This document shows, piece after piece, positions 62,566 through 64,000 of a stretch of 64,000 nt of DNA. Under the pieces are notes generated by a model. It ran no database searches, had not been told where the DNA came from, and worked only from the letters and a program-made list of their open reading frames with translations. How positions within the stretch are numbered: the first letter of the stretch is position 1; each line of letters begins with the position of its first letter. Origin of the DNA: Petrosia ficiformis (Eukaryota > Porifera > Demospongiae > Haplosclerida > Petrosiidae); NCBI GenBank assembly GCA_947044365.1, contig OX345636.1, positions 55,903,746-55,967,745 on the forward strand. Direction: 5' to 3'. The translations under genes were made by a program, and so were the position numbers.

Positions 62566-63726
62566 GAAAAATCTACTAATCACTCATGAATATATTTGGG
62601 AGGACTATATAAATGATTACTAAAATGTAATACTGCAATTATTATTACCTGTACTGTTAGAGACTATATGATGGACCTATGCTACCTTTATATAATTGAT
62701 AACCAGGTCAATTGTTAGTAATGATAATTACTATAATTATAGTACTGAAAGCACTATGTAGTTTATGATGAATGTCCTTAGTATGGTTTAAACCATGCAC
62801 ACAGAGGATGATACACTAGGTACACCATTCATAATTATATTTGAGTACGGTGAGTAACATAAGTACTATCACTGAAGTGATTATAAATATCCCATAGCAA
62901 GAGTATGCATGTTATTATGAATTGAACTACTTTGTATATAGCTTCGCCTATATAATGTTTGGTGCTTCTTATAGTGTTGTAGTTTGTGTTACTGTGGATG
63001 ATAACAGGTTATATAACAGAATTATAAAACATGTTACTACACCAGATTCCAGACTAGTTTTCATTTGAAGTTTTGCTGTATCAGTATATATAATTATGGT
63101 ATAGATAATGTATAATTATCACTTATAAAAGAAGCTTTTTTTTTTCTATCAAGATTAATAACAACAGCACAACTATCATTTCTAACGAATTAAAAGCAAA
63201 AAAAACGTTTCTACCTATACAGCAAGGATTATGTTAAAGGATAAAGGGGTAATACATAATAATAACAGCAACATTGTTCATATCTTGGCTTCTTGTCATG
63301 AAATTAAACTTCCTCAATAACTGGAAAACAAAATGAAACACAAATACAATTTGAACACAATATTTCTAATGAACTTCACAGTTTTATGTTTTAAGGTAAA
63401 CTTAATATATCTCCGGATTTCATATATGAATTTTGGTTAGGGGAGAAAACCAGTTATCCAAAACTCATTGCCCCTTGCTGACTGTTCAAGTATGCTCTGC
63501 ATGCAACATTTTTTTGCATTCACTTTTTCAGGACTACCACATACATACTATTCCTACCAAAACGAACAGTTCAATTGATTATGTAATTCAGATTAGATTG
63601 CATTGATTATTTCAGCTACTCACTTTTCCTCAAAATGAAATTATATTTTAAGGTGATGAATAATTATAGTAAGTTCATACATCTGTATAGAATAAGAAAT
63701 AAATTGTACTTTCATTAGTCTCTCAC

Positions 63727-63982
63727 CAGTGAATTTGAAATCTGCATATTTCTTGATGACATCCTCTTGGCATAAGTGCTTTTGAACCAAGTGTAAGAGG
63801 GTAATGTACTTCAATTCTTTCAATACATTCAAAATACATTTCCATGTTACTTCACATGTTTCGGAATCAATCCACTTGGCTAGGACTTTCTCCAAAGTAC
63901 CGTCAGGAGGTGACATATGAATGGATTGCCTTAATTGATTGCGATAATTGTCATCAAACTTTAATTCTCTTGCAAACTCATC
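63727..63982 (-). CDS. Exon resembling a death domain, gene continues off the window
   Basis: Read on the minus strand, an exon after an AG at 63983-63984 runs to a GTGAGA donor after 63727. It encodes FARELKFDDNYRNQLR, then a segment with KWIDSETCEVTWKCILNVL and a following helix, YITLLHLVQKHL. The tryptophan spacing (KW...TW..ILNVL) is that of the C-terminal helices of death domains. The acceptor has a weak pyrimidine tract, and an in-frame TAG forms part of it. Neighbouring exons on this strand were not recognised. Family assignment is tentative. Confidence 0.5.
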
Positions 63983-64000
63983 CTAGTCGGCTGACCTGCT

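Overview
The window looks like genomic DNA of an early-branching animal, most probably a demosponge such as Amphimedon queenslandica. This is inferred from very AT-rich sequence, short GT-AG introns, kelch, ZU5 and death-domain genes with many small exons, and a dense load of short DNA transposons. No species is proven by the sequence alone.

Layout. 1.8-4.0 kb: a decayed, intron-containing class V myosin fragment, hit by a pogo/Tigger-like MITE. 5.1-8.1 kb: a hAT-like MITE inside a minisatellite, then another short inverted-repeat element. 8.3-9.0 kb: minisatellite. 8.98-16.18 kb: a 7.2-kb element bounded by inverted CACTG termini. It carries two genes head to head, only 40 bp apart between start codons: a C2H2-finger, TNP2-like (CACTA/EnSpm type) transposase on the minus strand and a SAM-domain protein on the plus strand. 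16.2-18.7 kb: a second, decayed copy of the same head-to-head pair in opposite orientation, so the two SAM genes face each other.

19.98-31.92 kb (K1) and 46.74-57.69 kb (K2): two paralogous multi-exon genes coding for an N-terminal kelch propeller, a coiled coil, a ZU5 domain, a conserved post-ZU5 region and a C-terminal helical domain. A third, broken copy (K3) follows at 58.3-59.1 kb. K2 has an intact inferred reading frame of about 1,120 codons over 16 exons. K1 is intact in frame but has lost one splice donor, and it carries a tandem array of tiny duplicated exons. The big introns hold MITEs, a dead Tc1 transposase and long inverted-repeat elements.

Between K1 and K2 lie a decayed unknown gene (34.5-36.9 kb), a well-folded tRNA-like gene on the minus strand (35.2 kb), and a long run of simple repeats and minisatellites (38.1-41.7 kb). 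After K3 the sequence is mostly empty apart from short duplications and tRNA-like fragments. The right edge (63.7-64 kb, minus strand) has one exon resembling a death domain, belonging to a gene that continues outside the window.

How the parts relate: the transposase and SAM genes look like one two-component mobile element that shares a bidirectional promoter. The kelch-ZU5 genes look like a lineage-specific tandem family, possibly intracellular scaffolds or signalling adaptors, evolving by duplication, exon amplification and local gene conversion. Exon coordinates were read by eye from reading frame and splice sites, without transcript evidence.
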